NCBI RefSeq assembly: GCF_000002425.4
Contig: NC_037262.1
Location: 10,887,243 to 10,951,242 of the forward strand
DNA: 64,000 nucleotides
Direction of reading: 5' to 3'
From: Physcomitrium patens
Taxonomy: Eukaryota > Streptophyta > Bryopsida > Funariales > Funariaceae
Shown: piece after piece, positions 34,239-46,995 of the stretch
Layout of the letters: each line of letters begins with the position of its first letter
Position numbering within the stretch: the first letter of the stretch is position 1
Notes under the pieces: model-generated
Database searches by the model: none
What the model was told of the DNA's origin: nothing
Seen by the model: the letters and a program-made list of their open reading frames with translations, nothing else
Made by a program: the position numbers and the translations under genes

Positions 34239-35482
34239 TGTGAATCCCACAAATTAATCATAATTGGTGGATTAATTAAAAATATAATTTAAGTCGTTTA
34301 ATTATACAAATATTAAGATTAGAGATTCTTTTATGACTTTTCAAGTATTTATTATAATTTAGAAGTATTCATAAGTTAAAAACGTCTTATTAAAAAGAAA
34401 ATTATAAAAATAGAATCTTAATAAGTCTTAGAGGCAATTAGCTTAGTTGGTTTAGTATTTTTTTTATTGTTAAGTATTAAGAGTTAATTATTGAGACCAA
34501 TGACTTCATTGGCTTTCTATCTATATGTATTACTTATAAAATCCTATCAATAATTAGATAGTGATTAGAAGAAGAATGAAAAAGAATTTCATATCTTTTT
34601 AATTAATTATATTTTAAATAAATAGGATTTTTAGTGGATTTAAATTTATTTTATTACTATAAAAAATCACCAAGATAGAAAAATATAGCTTTATACAGAT
34701 ATTAGAATTATAAAAATATTATAGAGTTTATTTAGAATTTATTTAGGAATTTTTATGAATTTTTAAAGAAAATTTCAAGACCTTGATAAAATTGAGTTTT
34801 ATCACCTTGAGAGCCATTATGAAGAATTGAAGCAAGATTTGAAGACTATACAAGATTTATAGGCTAATTGGGTGTTTTTGAATATCATAGTGTAGTCAAA
34901 AATGCAAAAAAAGTAGTTTTACTAGTAAAAAATAGGAGGACCAGCAGCTAGTATAGTCCTTGTAGGAAGAGAGGTGCACAATTCCCATATGGGTTGTAGC
35001 ACCTTGGGTATAGGTAGGAAGATAAGACTAAGGCCTCAAGGCCTCTTTAGACAACCAATATACACTACTTAAAAGCCTTGGTGAGGCTCAAACTCTTGAT
35101 TTTTTAAGCAAGTTATCTTTGATGTAAAAATTATTCACTTAATTTTTTTATTATTTACATTCTATCTTTAATCTATCATAACTTACTCATAGTAACTTAG
35201 AATTACATGATTTTTATGTCATTGGAAAGACAAAAAAAAATATCTATCTAAATATATATTTTTTATTTTTTACTTTTACTTTTTTTAGATTAAAATCTAA
35301 TGAATAGATTGTGATTTAGTTTTGGATGTTGTCATTACTTGATTTTATTTCTTTCACTTGTATTATGGTTGTTCCTCTTAGTTTTTGCCAATTTTTTACT
35401 TCACTTCATACCAAAAATTACAAGCAATTCTTAATTGAGGCCATCTTATAATTAGGGTTGAAGACTAAAATTTATACTTATA
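34239..35482 (-). mobile_element. 1.2 kb element, copy A (inverted relative to copy B)
   Basis: Its reverse complement aligns with 37985-39183 over its whole length. Shared blocks include the 'ggaccaacagctagt' segment, 'cccatatgggtt', 'aggccttagtcttat' and 'gagagcc'. Here it begins TGTGAATC and ends ACTTATA, decayed forms of TGTGAGT/ACTCACA. Flanks are TTTTT (34234-34238) and CTTTT (35483-35487). It splits the Gypsy-2 RNase H from the integrase. A solo LTR is the simplest reading; no protein domain was seen. Confidence 0.75.
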
Positions 35483-36950
35483 CTTTTAAACAACAAAAAA
35501 ATGATCATCTTAAAATCAAAGCAATTCTATCTTTGAACAATTAAATCAAAATTAATTATTGATTCAATATTTTTCAAGAAAATTTAATTAAGTATGATCT
35601 CTAACTCTTTTTTTCATGATATTAAGAATAATTCTTTTAAATCTAATGATACTTCTAAGTTTAAGTTTAAGAATAATCTATTCTATTTTTAAAAAAATAT
35701 ATATGTTTTAAAAAATAAAATATAATTATGTATTTTTCAAGCTCATCACAACTTTATAACAATTAATTTTTTGGATATAATAAAATTTTGAAGCTAATAT
35801 CTACAGACTTTTAGTAGTCTCAAATATGGAAGATAGTCAAAGGCTTTGTATAATTGTGTGATATGTATTCAAGATTAAAACTCTTCACCATTGATCTTAT
35901 AGACTTTTTCAGCTATTACCAATATTCAAACAACTATAGTTTTTTGTTTTTATGGATTTTATCACAAATCTTTCAATTTCAAGTTTGTATGATTATGTAT
36001 TTGTGATTTTAGATTATTTCATCAATATGGTATATTTTTTATCATATACAAAATCTATCACAAATAAAAAAATAATTAAATTTTTTTTTGATAATATCTA
36101 TTATCATCATAAGTTATTAAGAAATATTTTATCAAATAAAGGACTACAATTTATATGAAGATTTTAAGTAAAAAAATTTAAAATTTTGAAGGACATAAAA
36201 TTTTCTTTGGCTTTCCATTCTCAAATTGATGGACAAACCAAATTGATGAATCAAGTTTTGGAGCAATATTTAGGATGTACTATCAACTACCATTAAGATG
36301 ATTGGACAATTTTTTTGCCATTGGCAAAGTTTGCTTATAATAATATGGTACATTCTTCTATTCAACTAACACCTTTTTTTATTAATTATGGTTTTCATCC
36401 ATGACTTAATAATTTTAATTTTTTAAATGTTGATAATCTTGTAGTGGAAGATTTAGCAAATCATTTATCAAATCTACATGCAATAATGAAGGTACAATTA
36501 AAAGAAGCTTAAGAATGACAAAAATTAACATGGATTTTTATTGTAAGGAAAAACCTCAATTCTACAAGAATAATAAGATATCATTACTTTATTCTAATAT
36601 CAAGACTATTTGCTCTTATAACAAATTGGATTATCATAGATTTGGACCATTTCTTATTTGTAAATAAATGAATTCAGTTGCTTATTGATTATAACTACTA
36701 GACTCTATGAAGTTCCATTGTATGTTTGATGTATCTCTTCTTGAGCCATACAAGATAATAAATATACTAAGAAGGAGAAAAATTTCACCTCTTCTTATAA
36801 AAGTGGATAATAATCAAGAATATAAGATTGAAAAAGTCTCAAACTTAATGCAATGCCAAAATAGGTTAAAATATCTTGTTCATTAATATAGACATAATAT
36901 TAATGAACACTTATGAAAGCCAATTAATAATCTTATAAATGTAAGAAGGA
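35483..36950 (+). pseudogene. Gypsy-2 integrase and chromodomain remnant
   Basis: The integrase core begins at 35952 (MDFITNLSISSLYDYVFVIL) and continues with YTKSITNKK and ILSNKGLQF, where the usual SDRGPQF has lost its Asp. GQTKLMNQVLEQYLG (about 36230) and LAKFAYNN follow. A chromodomain remnant lies at about 36820-36945 (YKIEKVSNLMQ, then RLKYLVH and NEHL), with stops. The order is as in Gypsy-1. It is inactive. Confidence 0.8.
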
Positions 36951-37560
36951 TAATTGGTATTTTTTATTAACACCATCTATCAAAACTAATGTAAAGAATA
37001 GCAAATCTTTGCTATAAAGTGAATGTGATTTAAAAAGATTACATTCTATTTTCTCTCTTTATTTATGGTTTTTGTGTTTATTTGATATTAAAGAGATGGA
37101 AAACTAAAAATACCAAATTCAACTTAAGATTTATCATTTTTTGAATTATCAAATAAAATATTAAAATTATCACAACCTTCAAGAAAATGTATTAGAAATG
37201 AAGATATTTAAGAATAACATATTTTTCCTCAAGTAGATGGTTAAATACAATGCATTTGGTAATATAATCTTAGAAGAGACTCTCAATGTTTGATGATTTT
37301 ATTACAGGTAGGAACAATCATTGATGGTATTCTAAATTTTTTATTTGAAAGGAGTTACAAAAGCCTCAACAATAATCAAATATCAGAGTGGTCTTTTTAC
37401 ACTAATATGTAATAATATCAATGGTTTCAAGGACCTATCAATAATCTTTGAAATAAATAAAGATCATAGTATGTACCCAATAAAATTTGTTGCATCTTAT
37501 ATTTCTTTAATATTTAATTACTACTCTTTATAGAACTCTTTTTTAAAAAATAAAAAATAA
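36951..37560 (+). other. Gypsy-2 non-coding 3' tract
   Basis: It follows the chromodomain and precedes the 3' LTR, and it is homologous to window positions 1-631. The polypurine tract before 37561 has decayed to an A-rich run. Confidence 0.65.
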
Positions 37561-39296
37561 TATCACAAACAAATATATTTATCTAGATAAGAAAAGATAG
37601 GTAGAAGATAAATGTAGGTAGATTTGATAATATCTTATAACTAAGCTTCTTAGAAGCTTCATATATATATAGATTTGATTTTATATGTGTTTGTAGTTTA
37701 TTGCTAGATTAGAAACTTGGCCAATAAATTAGCCACATATTGCATGTATTGATATCTTATGATACAAGTTAACCATATAGTACAAATATAAAAAAATTAT
37801 CTTGCAAGTTTGACAAGTATCTTGCAAGTTGGATACATGTTAGGGATCCTACAGAATATTGCAACACAACCCTTAGTTAGATAGTATATATGGAGGCAAG
37901 ATTGAAGCTTTCTTTACTCTTGTCAATGCCTTTCTAGTCCTTAGTCTTATTTCAAGATTTTCTAGTCTTTTTGTCTTTAGTAATTGTGAGTGTAAATTTT
38001 CACTCCTCAATCCAAGTTATAAGATGGCTTCAATTTAGAATTTCTTATAATTGGTGGTATAAAGTGAAGTAAGCAAATAACAAGAACAAAAAAAGAACAA
38101 CCACAAAGCAATTGAAATAAATGCCATGAAGCAATTACAACACCCAAAACCAAGTCATAGTTTGTTCATTATATTTTCATCTAGTAAAAATTAAAAATAA
38201 AAAGTAAAAAATATATTTTTAGATATTTAATTTTATTATCTTTTCAATGACATAAGAAACATATAATTTCAAATTACTATGAATAAGTTATGAAGTTTTA
38301 AAGATATAAAGTAAATAATTAAAAAGTGAAGTAAAAATATTTTACCTCAAAAGTAACTTACTTGTAGATCAAGGATTTGAGCCTCACTAAGGCTCACATG
38401 TAGTATATAAGGGTATCTAAGAGAGGCGACGAGGCCTTAGTCTTATCCTCCTAACTACCTTCAAGGTCCTATAACCCATATGGGACTTGTGGACTCCTCT
38501 TCCTATAAGGACTACACTAGCTGTTGGTCCTCCTATTTTCTACTAGAAGGACCAACACTTTTGTAATTTTGACCTCATCATGGTGTTCAAAAATACCCAA
38601 TTAGCCTAGAAACTTGTGTGGCCCTCAAATCTTGCTCCATTTCTTCATAAAGGCTCTCAAAGTGGTAAATTTTATTTTTATCAAGATCTTAAAAATTGCT
38701 CTAAAATTTCCTAAAAATTCTAAATAAATCTTAAAGAAACTCTATAATATTTCTATAATGATAAAATCCATTTAAGTATACATTTTCCTACCTTGATAAT
38801 TTTTGATAATAATAAAAATCAATTTAAATCCACTATAAATGTTATTTTTTATATCAATAATTATAATGACATGAGGTTCTTTCTCATGCTTTTTCTAACT
38901 ACTAATATTTATAATTTTTATAAATAGTACATATAGATATAAGACAAATAAAAATATTATGGTCTTAATAAATAATCCTTAATATTTAACAATAAAATAA
39001 AAATACTAAATCAATGAGGATAATTACTTGTAAGACTTATTAAGACTCCATTTCTACCACTAACATTCTAATTTTCTATTTCTCTAAGAATTTCTATACT
39101 ACTCACTATATATTGTGATTTAAAGAATTTTAAATGCATATTTTTATCCTAAAATAATAAGTGAGTCAATTTGATGACTCACAACAATAGCCATTCTAGA
39201 TTCAATATTATATTAATTTTAAGTGAATATTTATTCTTTTCGAGTGACACAAGAGTTTATTAAATTTTTATTTGTTTAAATTTCATATTTTTGATA
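37561..39296 (+). repeat. Gypsy-2 3' LTR (family R, copy 4), interrupted
   Basis: The two halves, 37561-37984 and 39184-39296, rejoin at 'gtctttag-caatagccattctag', the uninterrupted sequence seen in copies 2 and 5. The start is TATCACAAAC and the end TTGATA, followed by ATATG. Confidence 0.82.
37985..39183 (+). mobile_element. 1.2 kb element, copy B
   Basis: It starts TGTGAGT and ends ACTCACA, an exact 7-bp terminal inverted repeat with TG...CA ends. Flanks are GTAAT (37980-37984) and ACAAT (39184-39188), a 5-bp duplication with two transition differences. It is 1199 bp long with no coding domain. It is best read as a solo LTR. Copy A is the inverted relative 2.5 kb upstream. Confidence 0.78.
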
Positions 39297-39610
39297 ATAT
39301 GTCTATTAATTGTCAATTTAAGATAATACAATTTTTTATTTTTATCATTTATATCTATTTTTATTAAAATAAATCTTTTAAAATTTAAAATATTATTAAT
39401 ATAATCTTTCATTTAAATATTATAGAAAATTAAAGTGTTTATTTTTTAAAAAAAATTAGAATAAAACTTTTTTTGAAAAACATTTAATGAATATCAGCTT
39501 TAGATCATCTAATTATTATTGTATATTCTTTTTTGAAGTTTTATAAGATAGTACAAATTCTAATTTTTTAATCCATATCTAAATAAAAATATTATTAAAC
39601 CGAAATATAT

Positions 39611-39656
<46 letters not shown>

Positions 39657-41520
39657 ATTCTTAATTATTATAATACTTTAGATTTTTAATTTTTAACCTT
39701 CTTTTGAAGGTTAATGTAAAATAAAACCTTAGATTATGCAATTTTTTCTATTATTTTTTCTACTTTCTAAGGTGTATTTTAACTTTATTACAACCTATGA
39801 GATAAATTTTTATAAGTCTTTAAAAACCTTATTTAATTTATAAGTATTCTTTTAATTTAATATTATTAATTAAAAAAATTAATACTAAAATAATAGTTTT
39901 TAGTTTTTTAGAGTTGTTCCATTAGATTGAATTTTACCATAGTTTATTTCAAAAATTCAAGGTTAAATTTTAATACATGTATAATTCTTAATTTATTTTA
40001 TTAATATTATGAAATATTTTTTATTATTTTCTTATTGCTAATATTTTTTTTCAATGTAATATCTTTTTATTGGCTTATAATTTAGATTTTTAATATATTA
40101 TTGCAAATTATTCGTCTTAAGAAGATTGGCCACATTGTCCCTAAAATAGTCCAATTAATGTCATTAACCATTAAAATTTAGTATTACTTAATTAAATTTA
40201 TTTTTTCTTTGGCTTGTTTTTTTTTTAATTGTAGTACTTCAAGTATTTTACAAAATAGTATAAATATAAATCTGTACAAATTCTTGACGATTAGGAATCA
40301 AAATTTAACTTAATTTTTTAATACATACAGTGTAATATAATCTAATTTTTTTTATAAATACAATTTTTAATAAATGTACATTCTTATTTGATTTATAATC
40401 AAAATATAGTTATATTTTTTGATTTTTCATGATTCATTATAAACCTATACAATTTGTAAAATTAAAAATATTATTTTTTAATCTAGTGCTATTTTTTTTT
40501 AAAATATCTATCAAAATTTTTAATAACAAATGTGATAGCTTTTAGAGATTTTTATATTTAACTGCAATGCTTCAACAATCTTTTTGATTATTTCTTTTTA
40601 TTTTGTTTTAAGTTTTAATTTGGTTTAATTTGGATTTTTTTTCATTTGTCTATTCTTAAAATAAATCATAATATCTAATTATTTTTATTTAAAGATCTAT
40701 ATATTCATTGATATCTTATTTTGTCAAATATCAATCTTAATTTGACAACTTGAGTCAATTTTTTGATTCACTTGACTCAATTGAATCAAGTCTTTATTAG
40801 ATTCACTAAAAATTTAGTTTTTTTATTTATAATTATTGACGTTATTATCTAAATTTATACAAAATAAGGTCATGAATTTAAAACTTATTTTAAAAATAAT
40901 AATAAAATTGTTTTACTTATTTTTATTATTATAATATAATAGTATTAATATAATATTATATAAAATTCCTCTAACATTTAAGTATAAAATGAAAATTTCT
41001 ATAAAACCATATTTTTCTTATAAGTTTAAAAAAATTACTAAAAATATATTTTTCTTCAAAAAATATAATTTTTTTGATAATCCTAAATCCTAAAAAATCA
41101 TAAATTTTAAATCCAAAATTTTAAAAGAAAATTCTAATAAATTCTAATAAATCTAAAAAAATAATAAATAATTTTAAATTTTTTATTATTTTAAGTCTTA
41201 TATTTTTAGAATTTTCTTAAAGCTAGATTTTTAACTATACCTTGTAATCTTCAAAAACATTAATTCTCTCTAGTTTCTTGTTTTTATACATTACATTCAA
41301 ATCCCAAACTTATCCTACATATAGATTTTTTTTAGATATCAATTCTAAAAAAAATATCATTAATTTTTTAAAAGTATATATATAAATTAATTACTTTATT
41401 TATTTTTTATTCCAACTTATGTTTATATATATATATATTATTTTTAAAGATATAATGGCATTAAAGAACTTTACCAAACTTTGACATGAAATTTCTTTGC
41501 ATGTCTTAGATTTTCATTAA
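39297..41520. other. Very AT-rich interval, nothing recognised
   Basis: Cytosine-poor, no ORFs of note. An (AT)n tract lies at 39615-39651. The final five bases (ATTAA) are the left target copy of the next solo LTR. Confidence 0.5.
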
Positions 41521-42039
41521 TGTCATGGACATATATAATTACTTAAATAATAATTGTTTGATAGAAGATAGATGAAGGTAAATTTAATGATATCTTATGG
41601 AAAAGCTTCATAAATGCAAATTCAATTTAAAATAAGTTTGAAATTGATTAATAGGTTAGAAACTTGGCTAATAAGTTGGACACGTGTTTCACATGTTAGT
41701 GACTTGTGGTACAAGTTGGCCATGTAATGTACATGGAAGAAACCTATCTTACAAGTTATACACATGTCTCGTAAATTAAAGACATTGTGGAAGTCTTATA
41801 GAATGTTGTAACATGGCTCTTAATTAGATAGTATATATGAAAGCAAGAGTGAAGCCTTCTTCATTATAATCAATGCCTTTCTTGTTGCTAGTCTTGTTTT
41901 AAGAGACTTTGGTCTTTTTGTCTTTAGCAATAGCCATTCTAGTTTCAATATATTACTATCTTTGAGTCAATTTCTATTCTTTTGGAGTGACACAAGAATG
42001 CATTGGTATTTTTATTGTTTGAAATTTATAACATTGATA
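41521..42039 (+). mobile_element. Solo LTR, family R (copy 5)
   Basis: It starts TGTCATGGACAT and ends ACATTGATA. It is flanked by identical ATTAA 5-mers (41516-41520 and 42040-42044). With no internal region on either side, it is a solo LTR left by LTR-LTR recombination. The perfect duplication fixes the family's ends. Confidence 0.9.
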
Positions 42040-42401
42040 ATTAATCTTCTTATAAGTAGTCATATTATAATACAACATTGTCTAGGTCTTCTTTAAATTA
42101 TTTATAATATTAATATAATCTATTTTTTTACCTATAAATATACTATTATTATATTTTTAGAAAATATATTAACTTTTTATACCCATATATTTTTTAATAT
42201 TTATCTCTCTATATTTACTTATATAATTACATAAGAAGCCATAGAAATAGAAAATTCACCTAATCTACACATAAGCAAGTACTAGCAATTATATTGGTTG
42301 TACACTCCAGATATTTTTATCATTGCAAAATCTTTATTATTAATTAAAATCAAATTAGCTCTAGCATTTGATATTATTCTTTTATAAAATATTTATACTA
42401 C

Positions 42402-42433
<32 letters not shown>

Positions 42434-43850
42434 GTCTTTAAATTACTTAATATAAGTTGATATTTTTATTAAAAAATTAAAAAATAAATTAAAAAATTCT
42501 ACAAAACCAATAACTTAAATTAAACTTTATATATTTTTATTTTTTATTTTTAAAATAAAATAAAAATAAAAACCCAATGCCATATTTTTTGCTCATATTT
42601 TAAAAGAACTTGGTGATTAGCAACTTGATTAAAACTTTGTAATGATCACATAAAAGAATAAACTATTTAAACATCCTATATTTTTATTTTTATTGTAATT
42701 TTGGGCTCAAAGTATATTTTTTAGATTTACCATTGACACAATTTAGCACAAGAAAAATTATTCAATATATATCATATATATAATATATTAATTTTTTATC
42801 ATCTTTTTTTAGAATTAATTTCTAAATATATTATTAAAATATGATCTTTATTAGCCTTTAATTCTAATTTATTTTTATTATATACTATTTTTAGTAAATT
42901 TATAAGAATTTTGTACAAATTCCATATAATTTTTTATTGCAAAGATCATATTAATGTTATTTCTTTTTAAATTATAACTTTAATATAAAATATCAATATG
43001 TAATTTAATATACAAATTGTAAATTTAATATAAAAAAATCAATATGAATTTACTAAAATCTTATCAAGTTAGCTTATTCCAAATTTATAAGTAGTAATAT
43101 AAAATTTTTAGAAATTTCCTTAAAAAAATAGAATTCAATTAAAAATAATAATAATAATTAATAATTAGTCTATGGTATTAAAAGTCTTGAAAACATTCTC
43201 TTGGAAACAAAAATTGTTTAATTTAAAAAGGTTCAAATCTATATATTTACTCCTAAAAAGAACATCTTCATAAATAATATAGATATGAAGAAATGCCATT
43301 TTTTTTAAAAGTAAATATAGAGAAACAAGCACACTTAACAACTCATATGAAAACCTTTGATAAGTAAATGTGGTTTTTATGAAATATAAATAAACAAAAA
43401 GATCAAAAAAAAACCAATATTCTAAAATTAATTTAATATATTGATGAGACTATCCTTGGGTAACAAGAAACATAATATCAAATAAAGATAGAAGTATAAT
43501 TAGATGAATAACTAGAGTCTCCCAAACAACTTAATTATACATACCCAAATAAAAATAGATACATAAATTTTACATTTTTAATTATTAATTTTTTTCTTCT
43601 TTATATCACCTTTGTAACAAGAATATTAGGACATAAAATGAGTTATTGCTTCTTGTTCTTTTGGTGCATAATTGGAATGGAGAAAATTTCTACATCTATG
43701 TGTCAAAAACCAAAAACAAAAAAGAAGTTGAAGACTAATTCCATGCACAAGTTTGTACTATGTGACAAAAATAAAATAAACATCACTCAGGTTCTAAACA
43801 TCTTGTCAAGCTGTCCTTGTGAATATCAGTAATGACCACAAGAAAATGTT
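42040..43850. other. Very AT-rich interval, nothing recognised
   Basis: Decayed sequence with an (AT)n tract at about 42408-42432. No coding or repeat signature was identified. Complexity rises from about 43620 toward the bHLH side. Confidence 0.5.
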
Positions 43851-46800
43851 TTTTGAAGAGACTTGCACAAGTAAAAATGTGAATCAGATGTGGTTACAGC
43901 GTCCTCGATGCAACAGATTGGCAATAATCTGAAGCATTCAAAAAAAAACAATTCTAACCACTGGTATGGAGTATCATATTACAAATTACTACAGTTTTGG
44001 ATTGTGTTGACCTTGGTCACCTCATGAGTAGGACTATATCTGCTGAAGGAAATGAACCTGGAACTGGGGTCCTTCGCTGACATTTTGTGCCATTCAAACT
44101 TAGACACTGCATTTCACTCCATTTCGAATGCTCAGACAAGCATTTCCATCAGGAGTTTCCACTTTGGTCTCAAGAGAAGCATTTGCATTTTATCTCCTTC
44201 AACTGGGTCAATGCAGTTCAACGCATTCAAAGAACGGAAGATTCTCTTTCACTAAAGAGGCAAAAAGACACGGATTCATGATAGTGAAAGATATGATTCG
44301 ACCACCTCATTAGGTCGAGTTGAGGAATATTCAAAAGACAATTTCGGGTACGTTCATGTAGTTTACGCGAACTGGTGGTGGACAAGGTTAAGCGCTCGTA
44401 AACTGACTCCCAGAATCAAAGACTTTCAATTTGAAATGAATCCGTTCAAGAAAGACCTGTGGAGCCAGAAACGATGTAAAATCATCGACCAACACGTCGA
44501 AATTATCAAAGTTCAGAATTCGAGTTCAGGACACCTTGTCAATTTCATATATTTATGTCACAAGGATTGCAGCAATAAGGTCAATCATACAGTGTGTAAC
44601 GCAGATTCTGATTCATGGCAGGTCCCTTTTCCATGTGATGACGAGTTTTTGGGAAGCAGCTGTGCTGACGCGGTGATGAACCGAGAATCGTCTAGGAACC
44701 AGTTATGAGAGATTCCATGAAAGTTTGTATAGACAAAAGGAATCCCGTACGTAATTGTACCCCTAATGTCAATGCAAGCTTGTTACCATCTGACCTCGAA
44801 CTGGGTTCACATCTGAAGCATTTTTTGAGGCACGAGCACGAACCCACAAAATTTATCTGCCTTCTTCTGGAATTATTGGCCGACTCGGTGACTTGTAACA
44901 TTCAGAACCTAGGAATGATGCCGCAGTGACGACAGTAGGGCACGGCGCTGGTAAAGCTTCTCAACTGGCCTTCTGTCCAACTTCATCAGTTCCATACGAT
45001 GGATTCGTGTATCAAATTCGAGTGGAGTCCCTCATCCTTTCACTAATTGAAAATTCGAGTAAATTACCACTATTCCTATTTCTCGCATGATGTTAGAGGA
45101 CGATTGACATGCAGTCATGGCAGCAGGAATGTCCACTGGATTTGAGTACTGTATGGAAAAGGCTGGAAGCACACGAGATCGAGCAGTAGTCAATTCGTGC
45201 ACATAAGTGGCAACTCATCCGCACCACTCGATTTCAGTGAGTTGATTGAAACAGGTTAAACCTATTAAAACTCCAGTCGCCCTCGAACTTGGTCAATGTT
45301 ATATGAACTGGGAACTTATGCCAGTAGTGTCTCAACATGCAATGTGTAGAAACCTGCACCGATAAGATATCATGGATTCCCGCACTAAAATACGGCAGTT
45401 GGAGGTGCATTGCCCTCATCTCAGATTCTTCTTGTCTCAGATGGTAGGGACAGCCACGACAAGATGGTCCGCACGGCCCTCACTACTAGTACTATGGTCA
45501 CCACTGCTAAATCCCTCAAGCTCTTTCAATCCCAGCCCTAAAAACGGAACCACGACACCCTAGCTCTAACCTCTGTTGGTCTAAGTTGAGCTGCTAGCAG
45601 GTTCGCGAATGAGATATAAATGTCAGTAAATAGTAAGAACCGTCTACAAACATTAGTTCTGTGAGAAAAAGGGGCTCAGATTGATGCGCAAATTTTCTTC
45701 CGAAGACCTACAATCAAATTGAAAGTACCCTGAAATACGTCTTCTGTGTTTCTCATTTTGAAAATTCAACCCATGTTTCATCGAAGTGAATGAAAACAAC
45801 AGTAAGGCACAATGAACTTGAGTTAGAAAGAGTGGGTGCCAAGCTTCGCACCTCTTCATGTTCTTCAGCAAGTTATGTGCGAAATGTAGAAAAGACATTT
45901 AAAACTAAATTATAGCCACCATCAGGAAAGGTCTATTGATGCAATATTACCAAGGCAAATCGGATTAAACACTGCATTTCAGTCAGAGCCCTTGTTGCGG
46001 AAACAGAAAAGGGAAATACGAAAAGATAACCTGCACGGATTACATTTTGTACGCATCATTTGCCAGACAGAAAGGATGAGGCAATCAAGCAAAATTAGTC
46101 GATAATCTAGAGATAGTGCACTCTTTAGTCACACAGAGCTGTACATTCTTTCCATTTAATAGTGGAAATAGGTGGCAGAGAGTAGAGGGGCGACAAACAA
46201 ACACACCGCCATATTGGGAAGAGAATAGGGGGTTATACACTACAGGCTGACTACTCTATCTAGAAGAAAGCTAACTGACTACTCATTAAGGAAACAGAGA
46301 GCTCGACGGGTTAAGAACTATGTCCACTTAAGTAATTTTACACTCAAGTAGCTCTCTGGCATCAACTGGCTACATCCGTATCTCTTCCGGTGGGGAGAGA
46401 CTTCAGTATACAAATACTCTGAGTGTGGAACACCAGACCACCAACACGGCAAAAAAGCCACTCTCGGAAAGAGGTTCGAATCCAAGGCCACTAAAGCAAT
46501 GGAAAAAAAGCCATTCAAGGCAAAAAGAACATGTCAGTGAGGATGATGATTGAACCTAGCTCCCGTGACTAGCACCCTGGGTTGTCGTGCAGTCCAAGTT
46601 AAATCAAACTTGTGCGACTCGATGATGTCGCACCACACATGGAAGAAACTTGAAAATTTGTACAGCTGTCCTGCAGAATGACATGATTTGGAGCCATCAC
46701 TTGCAGTGTCTCATTGTTGTGCTAATACAGTTGGAGTCTTCGACTGATGTAACAGTAACAATGCTAAGTTTGTCACTGAGTCCAAATCACTCAAAAATCA

Positions 46801-46995
46801 GCCCATTGCTGATTAATTCTCTTCTGGAACAATCTGAATTATGTTGAAAAATAGTGAGTGAAGACGGTCAATCAGATCATGAGCCATCACATCTCCACCT
46901 TCATGTGACCCACCGGCAGTTGAGCTGCAAAGAATCCAAGCACAAATCCTTGTCAACGCTGAGGCCCATATCAAAGTTAAGAAAACCTGGAGAAT
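43851..46995. other. Higher-complexity interval downstream of the bHLH gene, no recognised gene
   Basis: Composition is close to that of gene flanks. The longest ATG-started frame is 44436-44708 (+), 90 codons, with seven Cys (CHKDC, TVC, FPC and SSC among them); I do not recognise it and give it little weight. The part next to 46995 is probably the bHLH 3' UTR on the minus strand. The rest is unexplained. Confidence 0.45.

Larger units (their letters stand above)
24546..39296 (+). mobile_element. Gypsy-2: full-length, heavily decayed Ty3/Gypsy element hosting three nested insertions
   Basis: The 5' LTR is at 24546-25045 and the 3' LTR runs from 37561 to 39296 (interrupted). Both start TATCA and end TTGATA. 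The flanks are identical, ATATG at 24541-24545 and at 39297-39301. Inside are gag-like remnants, then RT, RNase H, integrase and chromodomain remnants in Gypsy order at 33250-36950. Nested insertions are a chromovirus (26467-32391) and two 1.2 kb elements (34239-35482 and 37985-39183). Removing them with one target copy each leaves about 6.4 kb, a normal Gypsy size. All coding parts are broken. Confidence 0.82.
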
